This document shows positions 44,077 through 56,426 of a DNA stretch of 64,000 nucleotides, one piece after another. The stretch's first letter is position 1. The number at the start of each line of letters is the position of its first letter. The stretch is from Mameliella sp. MMSF_3455 (GTDB lineage: Bacteria > Pseudomonadota > Alphaproteobacteria > Rhodobacterales > Rhodobacteraceae), in assembly GCF_030733205.1 (NCBI RefSeq), contig NZ_JASHJL010000002.1:62001-126000 (forward strand). Direction: 5' to 3'. The position numbers and the translations under genes were made by a program. The notes below the pieces were generated by a model. It ran no database searches, was not told the DNA's origin, and saw nothing but the letters and a program-made list of their open reading frames with translations.

Positions 44077-44475
44077 CTAAAGCCAATCCCTCAGAATCGG
44101 GATCAAGGGAATATCGGCCGGCGGCATGGGGTAGTCGCGCAACTCTTGCTTGCGCACCCATTTCAGCGCCTGCCCCTCTTTCGACTGCGGAATCCCGCCC
44201 CACTTGCGGCAGGCAAACAGCGGCATCAGCAGGTGGAAATCATCGTAGCCATGCGAGGCAAAGGTCAGGGGTGCGAGACAGCTGGACCAGGTCTCGATCC
44301 CCAGTTCCTCGTGCAACTCGCGAATCAGTGCGGCCTCGGGCGTTTCCCCCGTTTCGACCTTGCCGCCCGGGAATTCCCAGAGGCCGGCCATGCTCTTGCC
44401 CTCGGGCCGCTGGGCAAGGAGGACGCGGCCGTCGGCGTCGATCAGGGCGACGGCGGAAACGAGAATGATCTTCAT
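44077..44475 (-). CDS. mutT: 8-oxo-dGTP diphosphatase MutT-like Nudix hydrolase
   Basis: Removes oxidised dGTP from the nucleotide pool. 132 residues with an intact Nudix box: G38-x5-E44-x7-R52-E53-L54-H55-E56-E57 (GGKVETGETP then RELHEELG). VALIDADGRVLLAQRPEGKSMAGLWEFPGG is the usual MutT start (landmark AQRPEGKSMAGLWEFPGG). It is downstream of argJ on the same strand, after a hairpin. The 178 bases between it and the 40-residue gene show no recognisable feature. Confidence 0.92.
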   Translation of the reverse strand: MKIILVSAVALIDADGRVLLAQRPEGKSMAGLWEFPGGKVETGETPEAALIRELHEELGIETWSSCLAPLTFASHGYDDFHLLMPLFACRKWGGIPQSKEGQALKWVRKQELRDYPMPPADIPLIPILRDWL

Positions 44476-44499
44476 GGAAACCTGCTCTGGCTGGCGAGG

Positions 44500-44555
44500 G
44501 AGGGAGCGAGGGGCCAGCCCCTCGCGCTCCCCGGAGTATTTATGGAGAGAAGAAA
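44500..44555. repeat. Intergenic hairpin repeat, candidate dispersed element
   Basis: GCGAGGGG (44506-44513) pairs with CCCCTCGC (44518-44525) around CCAG, followed by CTCCCCGGAGTATTTATGG and AGAGAAGAA. I remember nearly the same string, CCCCGGAGTATTT plus GGAGAGAAGAA, between genes in many Rhodobacteraceae chromosomes, which suggests a dispersed REP-like element. It separates argJ from mutT. Confidence 0.5.
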
Positions 44556-44575
44556 CAGGGGCCGCAACGGAATGG

Positions 44576-45793
44576 TCAGGACCGGTAGTCCGCGTTGATC
44601 TGGATGTAGCCGTGGGTCAGGTCGCAAGTCCAGACGGTGGCCTGTCCGGCGCCAAGTCCGATATCGACGTTGATGTCGATTTCCTGCCCCTTGAAATAGG
44701 TGGCGCCATCCTCCTCGCGGTAGCTTTCGGCGACCCAGCCCTCGCTGGCGACAAGGGTGTCGCCAAAGCGGATCGACAGCTTGTCCCGGTCGGCCGCGGC
44801 GCCGCTCTTGCCAACGGCCATGACGATGCGGCCCCAGTTCGGGTCCTCTCCGGCAAGGGCGGTCTTGACCAGCGGCGAGTTGGCGATCGCCAGCGCATGG
44901 GTCCGGGCATCGGCATCCGAGGCCGCGCCGGAGACATGCACGGTGACGAATTTCGTCGCCCCCTCGCCGTCGCGCACGACCTGGTGCGCCAGGTCCAGCA
45001 TCACGTTGTACAGCGCCTGGGTGAAGTCGGCGTTCCAGGTCACGTCGACGCCGGACGCACCGGTCGCCGCCATCAGCAGCGTGTCCGAGGTCGAGGTGTC
45101 GCTGTCCACGGTGATGTTGTTGAAGGTCTTGGCGTTGAGTTCCGACACCAGTCCCTGCAAATCGGCGCGGCCGATGCGCGCGTCGGTGAAGATGTACACC
45201 AGCATGGTCGCCATGTCGGGCGCGATCATGCCCGAGCCCTTGGCGATCCCGGCGATTCGCACCGGTTTGCCATCGACGTCGATTTCCGCCGTCGCCGCCT
45301 TGGGAAAGGTGTCGGTGGTCATGATGGCACGGGCGGCATCTGCCAGCCCCGCGGGCGAGAGGGCGCCGTGCAGTTCGTCCAGCTTGGCGGTGATGCGGTC
45401 ATGCGGCAGGCGTTCGCCGATCACCCCGGTCGAGGAGGTGAAGACACGCGATGCCGGCAGGCCGGTTTGCGCCGCCACTGCCTCGCAGATGGCCGAGACG
45501 GAGCCTTCACCGGCCTTGCCGGTAAAGGCGTTGGAATTGCCCGAGTTGACGATGATGGCCGCGCCTTCGGCGCTGTCGGCGCCGATCTTGGCCTGGCAGT
45601 CCAGCACGTTGGCCGACCGCGTGGCCGAGCGGGTGAACACCCCGGCCACGACGCTGCCCGGATCGAGCAGTGCCAGCATCACGTCCGGGCGCCCCGTGTA
45701 GCGCACCCCGGCCTCGGCGATAGCGAACCTTGCGCCCCCGATGACCGGGAGCGCGGGAAAGTCTGCGGGAGCAAGCGGAGACCGGGGAGGCAT
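44576..45793 (-). CDS. argJ: Bifunctional glutamate N-acetyltransferase/amino-acid acetyltransferase
   Basis: Transfers the acetyl group of N-acetylornithine to glutamate, in arginine synthesis; may also make acetylglutamate from acetyl-CoA. 405 residues. The self-cleavage and catalytic site is KGSGMIAPDMATML with Thr196 as nucleophile. The N-terminal FTRSATRSANV and INSGNSNAFTG-like block (VNSGNSNAFTG) are typical. The gene follows the parvulin gene by four bases, so the two are cotranscribed. carB at the left edge uses the same pathway but is far away. Confidence 0.95.
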   Translation of the reverse strand: MPPRSPLAPADFPALPVIGGARFAIAEAGVRYTGRPDVMLALLDPGSVVAGVFTRSATRSANVLDCQAKIGADSAEGAAIIVNSGNSNAFTGKAGEGSVSAICEAVAAQTGLPASRVFTSSTGVIGERLPHDRITAKLDELHGALSPAGLADAARAIMTTDTFPKAATAEIDVDGKPVRIAGIAKGSGMIAPDMATMLVYIFTDARIGRADLQGLVSELNAKTFNNITVDSDTSTSDTLLMAATGASGVDVTWNADFTQALYNVMLDLAHQVVRDGEGATKFVTVHVSGAASDADARTHALAIANSPLVKTALAGEDPNWGRIVMAVGKSGAAADRDKLSIRFGDTLVASEGWVAESYREEDGATYFKGQEIDINVDIGLGAGQATVWTCDLTHGYIQINADYRS

Positions 45794-45797
45794 CGGG

Positions 45798-46670
45798 TCA
45801 GTCCCCCAGCAGGTCGAAGTTGTTCAGGATCGACGTGTCGATGTCCGTGAAATCGAGCCGCGTCACCTCACCGGCCTCGGTCTGTTCCTCGATATAGGCC
45901 TGGACCGCGTCCTGCTTGAGCTTCTGCTCGATCGCGGGGCGAACCTGTTCCAGCGGCGGGGCATCCATCGTCCGGGTCTCGTTCAGGGTGATGACATGCC
46001 AGCCATAGCGCGTCTGCACCGGGTCGGAGACGGCGCCCGGCTCCATCGCGGCGACCGCGTCTTCGAAGGCCTTGAGCATCCGGCCCTTGCCGAACCAGCC
46101 CAGCGAGCCGCCGTTGGGACCAGTCGGACCGGTGGAGTTGGCGCGCGCCAGTTCCGCGAAATCGGCGCCGTCGGCCAGTTCCTGGATCAGTTCCTTGGCC
46201 TTTTCCTCGGTCTCGACCAGGATGTGCGAGGCATTGTATTCGACCCCCAGGTCGGCATCGACGTAATCGGCCTTGTAGGCGGCCTCGACGGCCTCTTCGG
46301 TCACCGAACCTTCGGCCACGGCCCGCATCGCCTCGGCGGCCAGCAGCTCGCGCTCTTCGTTGTCCAGCGCCAGCTTGACCCGGTGGGTTTCCTCGCTCTT
46401 GTCGGACTGGGCCATGGTCTCGTACTGGATCAGCCGTTCCAGCAGCCCTTCCCAGAGCTGGTCGGTCGGCGCCTGCTGGAACTGCTCGGGCAGCCCGACG
46501 CGCGCCATCAGCATGTGGCCAAAGGTGATGTCCTTGCCGTTGACGGTGGCGACGACGGTGTCGATGGTGATCTCGGCCGGCTTGTCGGCCTCGGCGTCCT
46601 GCGCGAGGGCCGGCAAGGCAAGGGTCAGGGCGACCGCCGCAGCCGAGAGTTTCATGAGGGTTTTCGACAT
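45798..46670 (-). CDS. Parvulin-type peptidyl-prolyl isomerase, exported
   Basis: 290 residues from the ATG with AGAGGAAG upstream. Signal peptide MSKTLMKLSAAAVALTLALP with cleavage near ALAQ. After a SurA/PrsA-like N-terminal part comes a parvulin domain: YNASHILVETEEKAKEL, GGSLGWFGKGRMLKAFEDAV and GWHVITLNE. Expected to help fold or chaperone envelope proteins in the periplasm. Divergent from secA, whose products it would meet after export; upstream of argJ in one operon. Confidence 0.92.
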   Translation of the reverse strand: MSKTLMKLSAAAVALTLALPALAQDAEADKPAEITIDTVVATVNGKDITFGHMLMARVGLPEQFQQAPTDQLWEGLLERLIQYETMAQSDKSEETHRVKLALDNEERELLAAEAMRAVAEGSVTEEAVEAAYKADYVDADLGVEYNASHILVETEEKAKELIQELADGADFAELARANSTGPTGPNGGSLGWFGKGRMLKAFEDAVAAMEPGAVSDPVQTRYGWHVITLNETRTMDAPPLEQVRPAIEQKLKQDAVQAYIEEQTEAGEVTRLDFTDIDTSILNNFDLLGD

Positions 46671-46711
46671 CGGTTCTTCCTCTTGATTCGGTGCCGCGTC
46701 CCTGGGCGGCG

Positions 46712-46740
46712 TTGACACTCTACAGCCGTCCCCTTACATG
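46712..46740 (+). promoter_or_regulatory. Putative sigma70-type promoter for secA
   Basis: TTGACA at 46712-46717 and TACATG at 46735-46740 with 17 bases between, about 105 bases upstream of the secA start. Motif prediction only. Confidence 0.5.
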
Positions 46741-46845
46741 CCCGAAAGGCTCTGCGAGGCCGGTCTTTTCGTTCCGTCATATGGCTCATGTGCGAGGCGG
46801 GCAAGCAGATGCCGCACTTGACGCTGGAAACAGGTACATCAGACC

Positions 46846-49578
<2,733 letters not shown>

Positions 49579-49706
49579 CCCCGCGCGGCGGCCCCCGGCG
49601 GGCCGCCCGCCCGATTTACGCCTCAATGACTCCGCCTGCGTGCCCAATGCGCGCCATGTTTGCCCCTCATGTTAAAGACTGAGAACAAGGGACAGGAGTC
49701 TTCATC

Positions 49707-50681
49707 ATGGTCCGGCTTTCCAGCTATCTCCTCGGCGGCGTAACCCTGGTTTGCGCGCTTGGGACCGGCTACGTGATGCAATACGGCTTTTCCCTGCCAC
49801 AACAGGGCGGCAAGGCGGCTGATACCAGGCTGGAAATCTCGGAGATCAAGCAGACGTCAGCGGCCCTTGCCCTGCCCATGATCCCCGCCGACAGGCCGCC
49901 CGAGGCGCACCTGCCCGAGGCCCCGGTGGTGATCAAGGCCGCCGCAGAGGGGGACCTGCCCGAGGCTGACCTCCCCGAGGCGTCAGTGGCGGCCGGGTTT
50001 TCCTGCGACATCACGATGAGCGCGACCCCCATCGCGGGCGCGCTTGTCGACGTCGAGCTGATCGCTCCTTGTCGCGCCAGCGAACGGGTGACGATCCACC
50101 ATCAGGGCATGATGTTCACCGACGTGATACAGCCAGACGGATCGCTCTCCGTGTCTGTGCCCGCCCTGGCCGAGCAAGCCGTCTTTATCGCCAGCTTTGC
50201 CAACGGCGAGGCCGCGCTGGCCACAACCGACGTGAGCTCTCTGCCGTTCTATGATCGCGTCGTCGTCCAATGGAAAGGCGACGCCGGGCTGCAATTGCAT
50301 GCGAGAGAATTCGATGCCGGCTATTTCACCGATGGCCACATCTGGGCCGCCCATGCCGGCAACCTGACCGCCGCCGCCAAGGGAGAAGGCGGTTTCCTGT
50401 CCCGCTTGGGGAGCGCTGACATACCCGAAGCCCTGTTTGCCGAGGTCTATTCATTCCCCGCCGGCACCGCCAGGCGCGGCGGTGAGATCCTGCTGTCGGT
50501 CGAGGCCGAAGTGACCGCAGGCAATTGCGAAACCCAGGTCGAGGCCCAGACGCTGGACATCCGCCAAGGCGGCGATCTTCGCGCCCGCGACCTGACGCTG
50601 CAGATGCCCTCTTGCGAGGTCCTGGGCGACCTTCTGGTGTTGAAAAACCTTGTCGAAGACATGACTATCGCCGCCAGATGA
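49707..50681 (+). CDS. Exported or membrane-anchored protein of unknown function
   Basis: 324 residues; family not recognised. One hydrophobic segment at about 7-27 (LLGGVTLVCALGTGYVM) acts as signal anchor or signal peptide. Residues about 60-95 are low-complexity with repeated LPEA units. The rest is predicted beta-rich and has four cysteines (SCDITMSATP, ELIAPCRASE, NCETQVE, MPSCEVLGD), fitting disulfides outside the cytoplasm. GGGACAGGAG precedes the ATG. It lies between secA and the OmpA-fusion gene, 21 bases before the latter, and is probably cotranscribed with it. Confidence 0.72.
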   Translation: MVRLSSYLLGGVTLVCALGTGYVMQYGFSLPQQGGKAADTRLEISEIKQTSAALALPMIPADRPPEAHLPEAPVVIKAAAEGDLPEADLPEASVAAGFSCDITMSATPIAGALVDVELIAPCRASERVTIHHQGMMFTDVIQPDGSLSVSVPALAEQAVFIASFANGEAALATTDVSSLPFYDRVVVQWKGDAGLQLHAREFDAGYFTDGHIWAAHAGNLTAAAKGEGGFLSRLGSADIPEALFAEVYSFPAGTARRGGEILLSVEAEVTAGNCETQVEAQTLDIRQGGDLRARDLTLQMPSCEVLGDLLVLKNLVEDMTIAAR

Positions 50682-50702
50682 CAGGCGGGTAACGGGGACT
50701 TC

Positions 50703-52256
50703 ATGTCGATCAGTCGTGCGGCGGTATTCGCCGCACTTTTCCTTTTCATTCAGGCCGGTTGCGCCCTGGCACAGGACATCACGCTGAAATCGCGGGATGG
50801 CAGCATCGCCTTGTCCGGCAACCTGCTGGGGTTCGACGGCGAGTTCTACCGGATCGAAACGCGTTTTGGCGAGTTGACCGTCGACGGCTCGGGCGTGACC
50901 TGCACCGGCGTCGGCTGCCCTTCCCTGACCGACTATGTCGCGGAAGTGACGATTTCCGGCTCTGCCAGTGTCGGCCACGGGCTGATGCCTGCCCTGGTCG
51001 AGGGTTTTGCCGCCCGCAGCGGGTTGCAGGCAGAGCGTATCGGAACGTCCAGCGGGACCGTCTATGCCCTGCGCAAACCGGGCGGGCGTGTCCTTGGCCG
51101 GTTCACCTTTCGCGTCACCAACACCGACAACGGCTTTGCCGACCTGCTGGCGGACGAGGCCGATATCGTCATGGCCCTGCGCGAAATCCGCCCCGAGGAA
51201 GCGGCCCGCGCCCGCGCGGCGGGACTGGGGGACCTGACGGCGCCCAACCGCTCTCGCGTGCTGGCGCTGGATGCGGCGGTGCCGATCGTGTCGCCGCGCA
51301 ATCCGGTTGACCGGTTGTCGATCGCGCAACTGGTCGATGTGCTATCGGGTCGGATCACCAACTGGTCCGATCTGGGCGGCCCGGATGCGCCGATCACGCT
51401 GCACCTGCGGGGCGAAGGCTCTGGCATGGTGCAGGGCTTGCAGGACCGCCTGTTGCGCCCCGCACGCCTGGAACTGGTTGACGGCGCACGACGCCACGAC
51501 AGCAACACCGCGCTTGTCCGCGCGGTGGCGGTCGATCCCTTCGGGTTGGGATTGGCCAGCTATGCCGAGACGGGCGTGACCCGGCCGCTGGTGCTGGCCG
51601 GGGCCTGCGGCTTTACCCTGCGGGCGGCGCGGCGCAGCATCAAGACCGAGGACTATCCGCTGACGGCGCCGATGTTCCTGTATATCCCCGCGCGGCGCCT
51701 GCCCAAGCTGGCGCGCGATTTCCTGGCCTATTCGCACGGGTCGTCGGCCCAGATCACGATCCGCAAGGCCGGTTTCATCGACCAGGCCCCCGAGGAAGTT
51801 GCGTTGGATCTGCAGGGCAACCGCCTGGCCAATGCCATCGCCGTCGCAGAGGGCGAAGAAGGGCTGGCGGCCCTGCAGGACATGGTGGCTACGCTTGGGC
51901 CGATGCAACGCCTGACGACCACCTTCCGGTTCGAAACCGGATCGACGAAGCTGGACGCGCAGTCCCGCTCTAACGTCCTGGCCCTGGCCCGCGCGCTGGA
52001 GGCCGGGAACCATGACGGACGTGAGCTTGTCTTTGTCGGCTTCTCGGACGGGGTGGGACCGGCGGCGGCCAATCTGGACATCGCGCGGCGACGGGCCGAG
52101 GCCGTGCGCACAGCGGTCGAGGACGCGGCCGAAACGGCTGACCTGGACCGGGTGCAGATCAGCGCCCGAGCCTTTGGCGAGGCCCTGCCGATGGCCTGCG
52201 ACGACAGCGCCTGGGGGCGCCAGGTAAACCGGCGGGTGGAGGTCTGGGTCCGCTAG
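50703..52256 (+). CDS. Phosphate-binding-protein-like domain fused to OmpA domain
   Basis: 517 residues. Signal peptide to about residue 24 (CALAQ). A short beta region follows, then residues about 80-370 look like a PstS-type periplasmic binding protein (VTISGSASVGHGLMPALVEGFAARSG, RITNWSDLGGPDAPITLHLRGEGSG, SYAETGV). From about 400 to the end is an OmpA peptidoglycan-binding domain (TTFRFETGSTKLDAQS, VGFSDGVGPAAANLDIARRRAEAVR, NRRVEVWV). It should be anchored to the cell wall in the periplasm. Ligand and role unknown; no pst genes are nearby. Confidence 0.82.
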   Translation: MSISRAAVFAALFLFIQAGCALAQDITLKSRDGSIALSGNLLGFDGEFYRIETRFGELTVDGSGVTCTGVGCPSLTDYVAEVTISGSASVGHGLMPALVEGFAARSGLQAERIGTSSGTVYALRKPGGRVLGRFTFRVTNTDNGFADLLADEADIVMALREIRPEEAARARAAGLGDLTAPNRSRVLALDAAVPIVSPRNPVDRLSIAQLVDVLSGRITNWSDLGGPDAPITLHLRGEGSGMVQGLQDRLLRPARLELVDGARRHDSNTALVRAVAVDPFGLGLASYAETGVTRPLVLAGACGFTLRAARRSIKTEDYPLTAPMFLYIPARRLPKLARDFLAYSHGSSAQITIRKAGFIDQAPEEVALDLQGNRLANAIAVAEGEEGLAALQDMVATLGPMQRLTTTFRFETGSTKLDAQSRSNVLALARALEAGNHDGRELVFVGFSDGVGPAAANLDIARRRAEAVRTAVEDAAETADLDRVQISARAFGEALPMACDDSAWGRQVNRRVEVWVR

Positions 52257-52263
52257 GGGGCCG

Positions 52264-53028
52264 TCAGAGAAGCCCCTCGCTGCGGAAACTCAGCTCTCGT
52301 GATTTCCCGATCACCAGGTGATCGTGTAGCGTGATGCCCAAGGCATCGGCCGCCACCTGGATCTGTGCCGTCATGTCGATATCTGCCTGGCTGGGCGTCG
52401 GATCGCCGGACGGGTGGTTATGCACCAGGATGAGCGCCGAGGCGTTGAGCTCCAGCGCCCGTTTCACCACCTCACGCGGGTAGACGGGCACATGATCGAC
52501 CGTGCCGCGCGCCTGCGGCTCGTCGGCGATCAGCACGTTCTTGCGGTCGAGAAACAGGATCCGGAACTGTTCGGTGTCGCGGTGGGACATGGTGGTCTGG
52601 CAATAGTCGATCAGCGCGTCCCAGCTGCTGACCACCTGTTTGCGCAGGACCCGCGACCGCGCCAGACGGTGCGCGGCCGCCTCGACGATCTTGAGCTCCG
52701 TCACGACGGCCTCTCCGACTCCATTGACCTCTTTCAGGCGATGCAGGGGCGCCGAGACGACGCCGTTGAAATCCCCGAAGGTATCCAGCAGCAGGCGCGC
52801 CAGTGGCTTGACGTCCCGCCGCGGGATGGCCCGGAACAGAACCAGTTCCATCAATTCGTAGTCCGGCAGGGCCTCGGCGCCGCCGATCAGGAACCTCTCG
52901 CGCAGGCGCGCACGGTGGTCCCGGATGTAGGACGGCAGTTTCTGCGCGCCCGGTCCGGGCCGGGCGGGTGCCTCGTCATGATCGAAGAGGGCAGCCTGTG
53001 AGTCGGAGAAATGCGGTCCTCGGGTCAT
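52264..53028 (-). CDS. radC: RadC family JAB-domain protein
   Basis: 254 residues: helix-hairpin-helix region ([19 protein letters not shown]) and a C-terminal JAB metalloprotease-like domain with the zinc motif [20 protein letters not shown]. The name comes from a mistaken link with DNA repair; the true function is unsettled. Start at [10 protein letters not shown]; an upstream reading lacks a ribosome site and would begin in the intergenic region. It is convergent with the OmpA-fusion gene and seven bases from it. Confidence 0.92.
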   Translation of the reverse strand: MTRGPHFSDSQAALFDHDEAPARPGPGAQKLPSYIRDHRARLRERFLIGGAEALPDYELMELVLFRAIPRRDVKPLARLLLDTFGDFNGVVSAPLHRLKEVNGVGEAVVTELKIVEAAAHRLARSRVLRKQVVSSWDALIDYCQTTMSHRDTEQFRILFLDRKNVLIADEPQARGTVDHVPVYPREVVKRALELNASALILVHNHPSGDPTPSQADIDMTAQIQVAADALGITLHDHLVIGKSRELSFRSEGLL

Positions 53029-53145
53029 GCCCGCGATGGTGGCGCACCGAAGTGAACAGTTGGTTAACGGACCTGAACAATCTGCGAACGCAAAGGCGCC
53101 ACGCACGGCCCGTGCATGGCGCCTGTCACGTCGGGAGCGCCCCGT

Positions 53146-53202
53146 GATCTGACCGAACCCTCCACTGGAGGCTTCGCCGCGCGGAGCGCGGTGCGTCAGA
53201 TC
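53146..53202 (-). other. Nested inverted repeats at the 3' end of dnaJ
   Basis: GATCTGAC (53146-53153) pairs with GTCAGATC (53195-53202), enclosing two smaller hairpins, CCTCCACTGGAGG (near 53159-53171) and CCGCGC-GGA-GCGCGG (near 53177-53191). The outer arm includes the dnaJ stop region. Likely a transcription end or stabilising structure for the dnaKJ message; no T tract. Confidence 0.5.
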
Positions 53203-54349
53203 ATCCCTTCATGGAGTCCCAGAAATTCTTCACCGAGGTGAAGAAACTGTGCGATTCCGGGTTGTTGTCTTCGGCCAGGGATTCGAACTCACGCAGGAGT
53301 TCCTTCTGTTTCAACGTCAGGTTGACCGGGGTTTCCACCGCAAGCTCGATGAACATGTCACCAGCGGCCCCGCCGCGCAGCGCCGGCATGCCCTTGCCAC
53401 GCAGGCGCATCTGGCGGCCGGACTGGCTACCCGAGGGGATCTTGACGCGCGAGCGGCCGCCGTCGATCGTCGGCACCTCGATGTCGCCGCCCAGTGCGGC
53501 CACGGTCATCGAAACCGGCACGCGGCAGTGCAATTCGGCGCCGTCACGTTCAAAGATCTTGTGCGGCTCGACCTCGATGAAGATGTAAAGATCGCCCGGA
53601 GGACCACCCCGCATCCCGGCCTCACCTTCGCCCGCAAGGCGAATGCGGGTGCCCGTTTCCACACCCGCGGGGATGTTCACCGACAAGGCGCGTTCCTTCT
53701 GCACCCGGCCCGCACCGCCGCAGTTGTTGCAGGGGTTCTTGATGATCTGGCCCAGGCCCGAACAGGTCGGACAGGTCCGTTCCACGGTAAAGAACCCTTG
53801 CGTCGCGCGGACCTTGCCCAGGCCCGAACAGGTCGGACAGGTGGTCGGTTCTGCCCCGCCTTCGGCACCCGAGCCATTGCATTCATCACACTGGATCGAG
53901 GTCGGCACCTTGATCGTCTTTTGCAGACCGTTGTAAGCCTCTTCCAGCGTCACCCGCAGGTTGTAGCGCAGGTCAGCCCCGCGGGCCGCACGCTGGCGCC
54001 CCCCCTGGCGGCCCCCCATGAAATCGCCGAAGAGATCGTCGAAGACGTCCGAAAAGGCGCTGGCGAAATCGGCGTTGCCGCCACCCATGCCGCCGCCGGG
54101 ACGCGGGCCTCCGCCCATGCCGCCTTCGAAGGCCGCGTGGCCGAAGCGGTCGTAGGCCGCCTTCTTGTCGGCATCCTTCAGAACGTCATAGGCCTCGTTG
54201 GCCTCCTTGAACTGCGACTCGGCCTCCGGGTTGTCGGCGTTGCGGTCCGGGTGCAGTTCCTTGGCCTTCTTGCGGTAGGCTTTCTTGATCTCGTCTGCCG
54301 ATGCACCGCGCGCGAGGCCGAGTACGTCGTAATAGTCTCGTTTGGACAT
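53201..54349 (-). CDS. dnaJ: Chaperone protein DnaJ
   Basis: Hsp40 co-chaperone that stimulates DnaK. 382 residues: J domain with HPD ([14 protein letters not shown]), Gly/Phe-rich stretch ([16 protein letters not shown]), four zinc modules ([16 protein letters not shown] twice, CNNCGGAG), then the substrate-binding and dimerisation domains. GAGGAGG precedes the ATG. The second and third modules are encoded by nearly identical DNA. Transcribed after dnaK, separated by a strong hairpin. Confidence 0.98.
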   Translation of the reverse strand: MSKRDYYDVLGLARGASADEIKKAYRKKAKELHPDRNADNPEAESQFKEANEAYDVLKDADKKAAYDRFGHAAFEGGMGGGPRPGGGMGGGNADFASAFSDVFDDLFGDFMGGRQGGRQRAARGADLRYNLRVTLEEAYNGLQKTIKVPTSIQCDECNGSGAEGGAEPTTCPTCSGLGKVRATQGFFTVERTCPTCSGLGQIIKNPCNNCGGAGRVQKERALSVNIPAGVETGTRIRLAGEGEAGMRGGPPGDLYIFIEVEPHKIFERDGAELHCRVPVSMTVAALGGDIEVPTIDGGRSRVKIPSGSQSGRQMRLRGKGMPALRGGAAGDMFIELAVETPVNLTLKQKELLREFESLAEDNNPESHSFFTSVKNFWDSMKG

Positions 54350-54376
54350 GGTCGTCCTCCTCGTTGCGGAACGTCA

Positions 54377-54407
54377 TGGGGCCGGCCCGGTGTCCGGACC
54401 GGCCCCA
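54377..54407 (-). other. Strong hairpin between dnaK and dnaJ
   Basis: TGGGGCCGG (54377-54385) pairs with CCGGCCCCA (54399-54407), and CCGG/CCGG inside the loop can pair as well. It stands between the dnaK stop and the dnaJ ribosome site; expected to slow readthrough or protect the dnaK message so that DnaK exceeds DnaJ. Confidence 0.65.
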
Positions 54408-54430
54408 GATTGGTTCCGAGGGCGCTGGCC

Positions 54431-56350
54431 TCAGGCCCGCTTGTTGTCGTCGAGATCCTCGAAATCGGCGTCGACGATGTCGTCGTCGCCCGGACCTGCA
54501 GCGTCATCGGCGGCCTCGGGGGCGTCGGCGCCTTCCTCGGCCTGGGCCTTGTAGATCGCTTCGCCCAGCTTCATGGCCGCTTCGGTCACGTTCTGGATCC
54601 CGCCCTTGAGCTTCTCGGCAGTGACGTCGTCCTTTTCGAGATCGTCCTTGAGCGCGGCCACGGCCAGTTCGATCGCCTCGACGGTCGAGGGATCGACCTT
54701 GTCGCCATGCTCCTCGATCGACTTCTCGGTCGAGTGGATGAGGCTTTCGGCCTGGTTGCGCGCCTCGACCAGCTCCTTGCGGGCCTTGTCGGCGTCGGCG
54801 TTCTCTTCCGCTTCCTTGACCATCCGCTCGATGTCGTCATCCGACAGACCGCCCGAGGCCTGGATGGTGATCTTCTGCTCCTTGTTGGTGCCCTTGTCCT
54901 TGGCACCGACAGAGACGATGCCGTTGGCATCGATGTCGAAAGTCACCTCGATCTGCGGCATGCCACGCGGCGCCGGCGGGATTTCCTCGAGGTTGAACTG
55001 GCCCAGCATCTTGTTGTCCGCAGCCATCTCGCGCTCACCCTGGAAGACGCGGATCGTCACGGCCGACTGGTTGTCCTCGGCGGTGGAGAAGATCTGCGAC
55101 TTCTTGGTCGGGATTGTGGTGTTTCGGTCGATCAGGCGGGTAAAGACACCGCCCAGCGTCTCGATGCCGAGGCTCAGCGGGGTCACGTCCAGCAGAACCA
55201 CGTCCTTGACGTCACCCTGCAGCACGCCGGCCTGGATGGCGGCGCCCATCGCGACGACCTCGTCCGGGTTCACGCCCTTGTGGGGCTCCTTGCCGAAGAA
55301 CTTGGTCACTTCCTCGATGACCTTGGGCATACGGGTCTGACCGCCGACCAGAACGATCTCGTCGATCTCGTCCTTGGAGATGCCGGCATCCTTGAGCGCG
55401 GCCTGGCAGGGCTTGATCGAGTTCTTGATCAGGTCGCCGACGAGGCTTTCCAGCTTGGCGCGGGTCAGCTTCATCACCATGTGCAGCGGCTGGCCGTTGG
55501 AGCCCATCGAGATGAACGGCTGGTTGATCTCGGTCTGGGTGGCCGAGGACAGTTCGATCTTGGCCTTTTCCGCCGCCTCTTTCAGGCGCTGCAGGGCCAT
55601 CTTGTCCTTGGTCAGGTCGACTTGGTGCTCTTTCTTGAATTCGTCCGCCAGGTAGTTGACGATCCGCATGTCGAAGTCTTCACCACCCAGGAAGGTGTCA
55701 CCGTTGGTCGACTTCACCTCGAACAGGCCGTCGTCGATTTCCAGGATGGTCACGTCGAAGGTACCGCCGCCAAGGTCGTAGACCGCGATGGTTTTCGAAT
55801 CCTTCTTGTCGAGACCATAGGCCAGCGCGGCGGCCGTCGGCTCGTTGATGATGCGCAGCACTTCGAGCCCGGCGATCTTGCCGGCGTCCTTGGTGGCCTG
55901 ACGCTGGGCGTCGTTGAAGTAGGCCGGGACGGTGATGACCGCCTGGGTCACTTCCTCGCCAAGATAGCTCTCGGCGGTTTCCTTCATCTTCTGCAGCGTG
56001 AAGGCCGAAACCTGCGAGGGCGAGTATTTCTCGCCACGGGTTTCCACCCAGGCGTCGCCGTTGCCGCCGTCGATGATCTTGTAGGGGACAATGTCCTTGT
56101 CCTTGGTGACCTCGGGGTCACCGACGCGGCGGCCGATCAGGCGCTTGACCGCGAAGACGGTGTTTTCCGGGTTGGTCACGGCCTGCCGCTTGGCGGGCTG
56201 GCCGACCAGTCGCTCATCTTCGGTGAAGGCGACAATGGAGGGGGTGGTGCGTGCACCTTCGGCGTTCTCGATCACGCGGGCCTGGGAACCATCCATGATG
56301 GCCACGCAGGAGTTGGTGGTGCCGAGGTCGATACCGATCACTTTACCCAT
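54431..56350 (-). CDS. dnaK: Chaperone protein DnaK (Hsp70)
   Basis: ATP-dependent chaperone. 639 residues: ATPase domain with [37 protein letters not shown] and [12 protein letters not shown]; interdomain linker [15 protein letters not shown]; substrate-binding domain and helical lid; C terminus [18 protein letters not shown], the alphaproteobacterial version of the EEVD-like tail. AAAGGGATCG precedes the ATG. grpE is not in the window. A heat-shock promoter lies upstream. Confidence 0.99.
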   Translation of the reverse strand: MGKVIGIDLGTTNSCVAIMDGSQARVIENAEGARTTPSIVAFTEDERLVGQPAKRQAVTNPENTVFAVKRLIGRRVGDPEVTKDKDIVPYKIIDGGNGDAWVETRGEKYSPSQVSAFTLQKMKETAESYLGEEVTQAVITVPAYFNDAQRQATKDAGKIAGLEVLRIINEPTAAALAYGLDKKDSKTIAVYDLGGGTFDVTILEIDDGLFEVKSTNGDTFLGGEDFDMRIVNYLADEFKKEHQVDLTKDKMALQRLKEAAEKAKIELSSATQTEINQPFISMGSNGQPLHMVMKLTRAKLESLVGDLIKNSIKPCQAALKDAGISKDEIDEIVLVGGQTRMPKVIEEVTKFFGKEPHKGVNPDEVVAMGAAIQAGVLQGDVKDVVLLDVTPLSLGIETLGGVFTRLIDRNTTIPTKKSQIFSTAEDNQSAVTIRVFQGEREMAADNKMLGQFNLEEIPPAPRGMPQIEVTFDIDANGIVSVGAKDKGTNKEQKITIQASGGLSDDDIERMVKEAEENADADKARKELVEARNQAESLIHSTEKSIEEHGDKVDPSTVEAIELAVAALKDDLEKDDVTAEKLKGGIQNVTEAAMKLGEAIYKAQAEEGADAPEAADDAAGPGDDDIVDADFEDLDDNKRA

Positions 56351-56426
56351 GTTTCGATCCCTTTCATTCTCAAGGCGATGTCACGAGGCGACGGACCCGC
56401 TACGGCATCCAGCCCCGTATGGTGGT

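Noticed and set aside
49905-49985. CTGCCCGAGGC-like repeats
   Set aside because: They encode LPEA repeats in the exported protein; in frame and with codon changes, so treated as protein low complexity and not as a DNA element.
53752-53843. Direct repeat GGCCCGAACAGGTCGGACAG, two copies about 66 bases apart
   Set aside because: It encodes two of the four zinc modules of DnaJ (TCPTCSGLG), so protein-level repetition explains it; not a CRISPR or mobile element.
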